Assembly (NCBI GenBank): GCA_018221175.1 | Contig: JAAOYE010000080.1 | Span: 1-7,156, forward strand | Length of the DNA: 7,156 nt | Direction of reading: 5' to 3' | Source of the DNA: Candidatus Woesearchaeota archaeon | GTDB taxonomy: Archaea > Nanobdellota > Nanobdellia > Woesearchaeales > BM511 | Part shown: positions 5,577 to 7,156 of the stretch, piece by piece | Position numbering within the stretch: position 1 is the stretch's first letter | How the letters are laid out: every line of letters begins with the position of its first letter | The notes under the pieces: model-generated | What the model was told of the DNA's origin: nothing | Databases searched by the model: none | The model's input: only the letters and a program-made list of their open reading frames with translations | Program-made: the position numbers and the translations under genes

Positions 5577-5629
5577 AAAAGAGATTATAAAAGAGAGATT
5601 ATAAAAGAGAGATTATAAAAAAGAAATTA
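5577..5629 (-). terminator. Serial oligo-T terminator for the coiled-coil gene
   Basis: Read on the minus strand just past the stop at 5637, the sequence holds several T tracts (T6, then two CTCTTTTATAAT-type blocks, then T6). Archaeal polymerase stops at such tracts without a hairpin. They are produced by the tandem repeat on this stretch. On the plus strand the copA gene has only a weak TCTCTT/AAGAGA pairing (5560-5584), so its own terminator is unclear. Confidence 0.5.
5581..5622. repeat. Three tandem copies of a 14-bp unit between convergent genes
   Basis: GAGATTATAAAAGA occurs at 5581-5594 and 5595-5608, and once more as GAGATTATAAAAAA at 5609-5622. A degraded GAAATTAATA follows. The copies are head to tail without spacers, so this is a short tandem repeat and not a CRISPR. 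It is probably a slippage product in the 85-nt spacer between copA and the convergent gene. Each unit contains TATAAAA, which could act as a weak rightward TATA box. Confidence 0.9.
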
Positions 5630-5636
5630 ATATCGG

Positions 5637-7156
5637 TTAATTATTCAAAAGCGCCAGGTTAATATCATCATATAACGCTCTGATAGATGCATGTATTAAT
5701 TCTTTGTTTGGGATGCTGTCATTATTGCTAAAATCAAGGCGTAGTTGGTTATAAATTCTTTTTGCTTCCTCAAAATTCTTTGAATCTATTGCGGATTTGC
5801 ACTGTTCAATTAGGCTGTTTATGTCTCCAGATATAGGTGCTGTTGATGGTACTGGCGGTCCTGAGGATGTCGCAATTGGTGTCTCGATTGGCGTGCTTTC
5901 TGTTATTTCTTGAGTTTTTTGCATTATTTCTCCATGATCTGAGATCTCCGAAAGCTTTTTGCTCAAATATTCATGAAACTCATCATCTTCCAGTGCTTCT
6001 CTTTCTCTTGCGAATTTGTTCATAGCCATTTCAATTGCTTTGTCAGCTACCGCCACATCTTTTTCTCTTTGTATTAGTTCTGAGTCCATCTTTTTTAGGT
6101 CGGCTTCTTTTTGTTTTAATTCTTTGTCCAAACCTTTTAGTTTCTTGTCTTTTTCTGCAAGTGTAGCTGTTTTAGACTCTAATGTTGCTTCTCTTTTTGC
6201 CAAATCTTTTGTTTTCTTTAAATTATCTTCTGCCTCTTTTTCCCAGCCAGTTATCTTTTCTTCTCTTAGAACAATATCTTTTTCTTTTTCATCTATGAAT
6301 TTCTTTTTGTACTCAAGCTCTAACTCTAAAGTTTTCATCTCTGTAAGTTTTTGGTCAAGACTCTTTGATTTCTTGCTGAAATCTCTTTCAAGCTCTCTAA
6401 GATTTTTGATTCTTTCTCTTATATCCAAATCATGCTTTCTTTTAAGCTTAGAGAGTTGATCTGATGACTTTCCTGATGCAGTATCTTTTTTCATTAATTC
6501 CTCTTCTTTTTTCATAAGGCTTCTTTCAAACTTTTCTAGTTCTTTAAACTTTTTTTCGATTATGTCAAAAGCTTTTGCGAATTCATCCTGCTTTTTTTGA
6601 ATAGCGTCTCTTATCCTTAAATCTTGTATTTCTTCAAACTTCTTTACGTCAAGGTCTATTTTTCTTTTTTCTATTGATAGCAAGTCTTTAATTTCTTTTG
6701 ACATTGGTTCTTTTGAAGCAGGTACCTGTGTGCTGGCGGGGTTTGACGTTGACTTTTCTTCTATCTCTGTTTTAGCAGCAGCTTTCTTTTTTGGTGCTGT
6801 TTTCTTTTTTGATACATCGACTTTTTTCTTTGCAGCTGGTTTTATGACAACTTCTTTTGCAGCAGGTTGTGATAATTCTGATTCTACTTCTTCAATATCC
6901 AATTCCAACTCTTTTGCAGCCGATGTTGCTTCATGTGTAGCTTCTTTTGCATCCATTTCTGCTATCTCTTTTTCTGCTTCTTCAACTGATATCTTTGGTG
7001 ATTTTGAGAGGGTGTCTGTAGAACTATCTTCTTTTGTTTCTTCATCTATAGAAGGCAGTTCTGGAAGCTCTGCGAGTTCCTGCGGTTCTTTTTCCAATAT
7101 AATCTCATCAGATTCTTTCTCATGTTCTTCAGGCAGAGGAATATCTAACTCATCAG
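5637..7156 (-). CDS. Charged coiled-coil protein with helical C-terminal domain, 5' end outside the window
   Basis: The frame is open to the right edge, so the N-terminus is missing and 505 residues are visible. Order in the visible part: a Glu/Asp/Pro-rich segment (about 1-95); a Lys/Ala/Pro-rich stretch (about 102-128) with blocks such as KKKTAPKKKAAAK; a long heptad-like coiled coil rich in Lys, Glu and Leu (about 150-400); a Pro/Thr/Ser linker (about 415-442); and a helical C-terminal domain (about 443-505) with the TPR-like stretch SLIEQCKSAIDSKNFEEAKR. No membrane helix is visible and only one Cys. The C-terminal element resembles helical tails I associate with DPANN archaeal proteins, but I cannot name a family. 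A structural or scaffold role is a guess from the coiled coil. It converges on copA, with no metal ligands, so it is probably not part of the copper module. Confidence is high that it is a gene and low for function. Confidence 0.85.
   Translation of the reverse strand, partial: DELDIPLPEEHEKESDEIILEKEPQELAELPELPSIDEETKEDSSTDTLSKSPKISVEEAEKEIAEMDAKEATHEATSAAKELELDIEEVESELSQPAAKEVVIKPAAKKKVDVSKKKTAPKKKAAAKTEIEEKSTSNPASTQVPASKEPMSKEIKDLLSIEKRKIDLDVKKFEEIQDLRIRDAIQKKQDEFAKAFDIIEKKFKELEKFERSLMKKEEELMKKDTASGKSSDQLSKLKRKHDLDIRERIKNLRELERDFSKKSKSLDQKLTEMKTLELELEYKKKFIDEKEKDIVLREEKITGWEKEAEDNLKKTKDLAKREATLESKTATLAEKDKKLKGLDKELKQKEADLKKMDSELIQREKDVAVADKAIEMAMNKFAREREALEDDEFHEYLSKKLSEISDHGEIMQKTQEITESTPIETPIATSSGPPVPSTAPISGDINSLIEQCKSAIDSKNFEEAKRIYNQLRLDFSNNDSIPNKELIHASIRALYDDINLALLNN

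Noticed and set aside
5581..5622. CRISPR array
   Set aside because: The units are 14 bp and directly abutting, with no spacers.
5837..6459. Two plus-strand open frames rich in Phe, Leu and Ser within the coiled-coil gene
   Set aside because: They arise from the complement of Lys/Glu-rich codons. The apparent hydrophobicity is a composition artefact.
7095..7097. TTG at 7097 as the start of the coiled-coil gene
   Set aside because: The frame stays open for 19 more codons to the window edge with the same acidic composition, so the gene is better treated as partial.

Overview
The window looks like an AT-rich archaeal chromosome segment. The evidence is the spacing of TATA-like boxes about 26-27 nt ahead of start codons with almost no leader (clearest for the ArsR gene at 2599), oligo-T tracts rather than strong hairpins at gene ends, and Lys/Glu/Ile-rich proteins. 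The style, including the long charged coiled-coil protein at the right end, recalls DPANN archaea such as Woesearchaeota or Pacearchaeota. That lineage assignment is an inference I cannot test here.

Layout. Positions 1-227 are non-coding, with a strong hairpin (53-72), a 26-nt imperfect palindrome (88-113) and a TATA box (178-186). Gene 1 (228-773, +) is a small membrane protein with a two-helix anchor, a Cys-containing outer loop and a cytoplasmic winged helix-turn-helix. After a dyad-rich intergenic stretch comes a stand-alone heavy-metal-associated (HMA) copper-chaperone gene (881-1079, +). It is broken by one extra T in a run of eight. Its original stop overlaps the next start as ATGA. 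That next gene (1076-2530, +) is a multi-domain fusion: HMA, a SafE/DsbD-like membrane domain, a cupredoxin and a Gly/Cys tail. A second promoter with a perfect 12-2-12 operator then drives an ArsR-family metal sensor (2599-2958, +), which overlaps the CopA-type Cu(I) P1B-ATPase gene (2951-5551, +). A short spacer with a 14-bp tandem repeat separates these from a convergent gene (5637-7156, -), which encodes a coiled-coil protein and runs off the right edge.

Working model (inference). Positions 228-5551 form a copper homeostasis island. The HMA chaperone and the N-terminal HMA of the fusion bind cytoplasmic Cu(I). The P-type ATPase exports it. The fusion's outer cupredoxin and Cys tail could accept or buffer it outside, with the membrane domain's cysteines possibly moving electrons or metal. 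The ArsR protein probably represses arsR-copA from the palindrome and releases on metal binding. The membrane-tethered winged-helix protein may be a second, outward-looking sensor. The coiled-coil gene appears unrelated.
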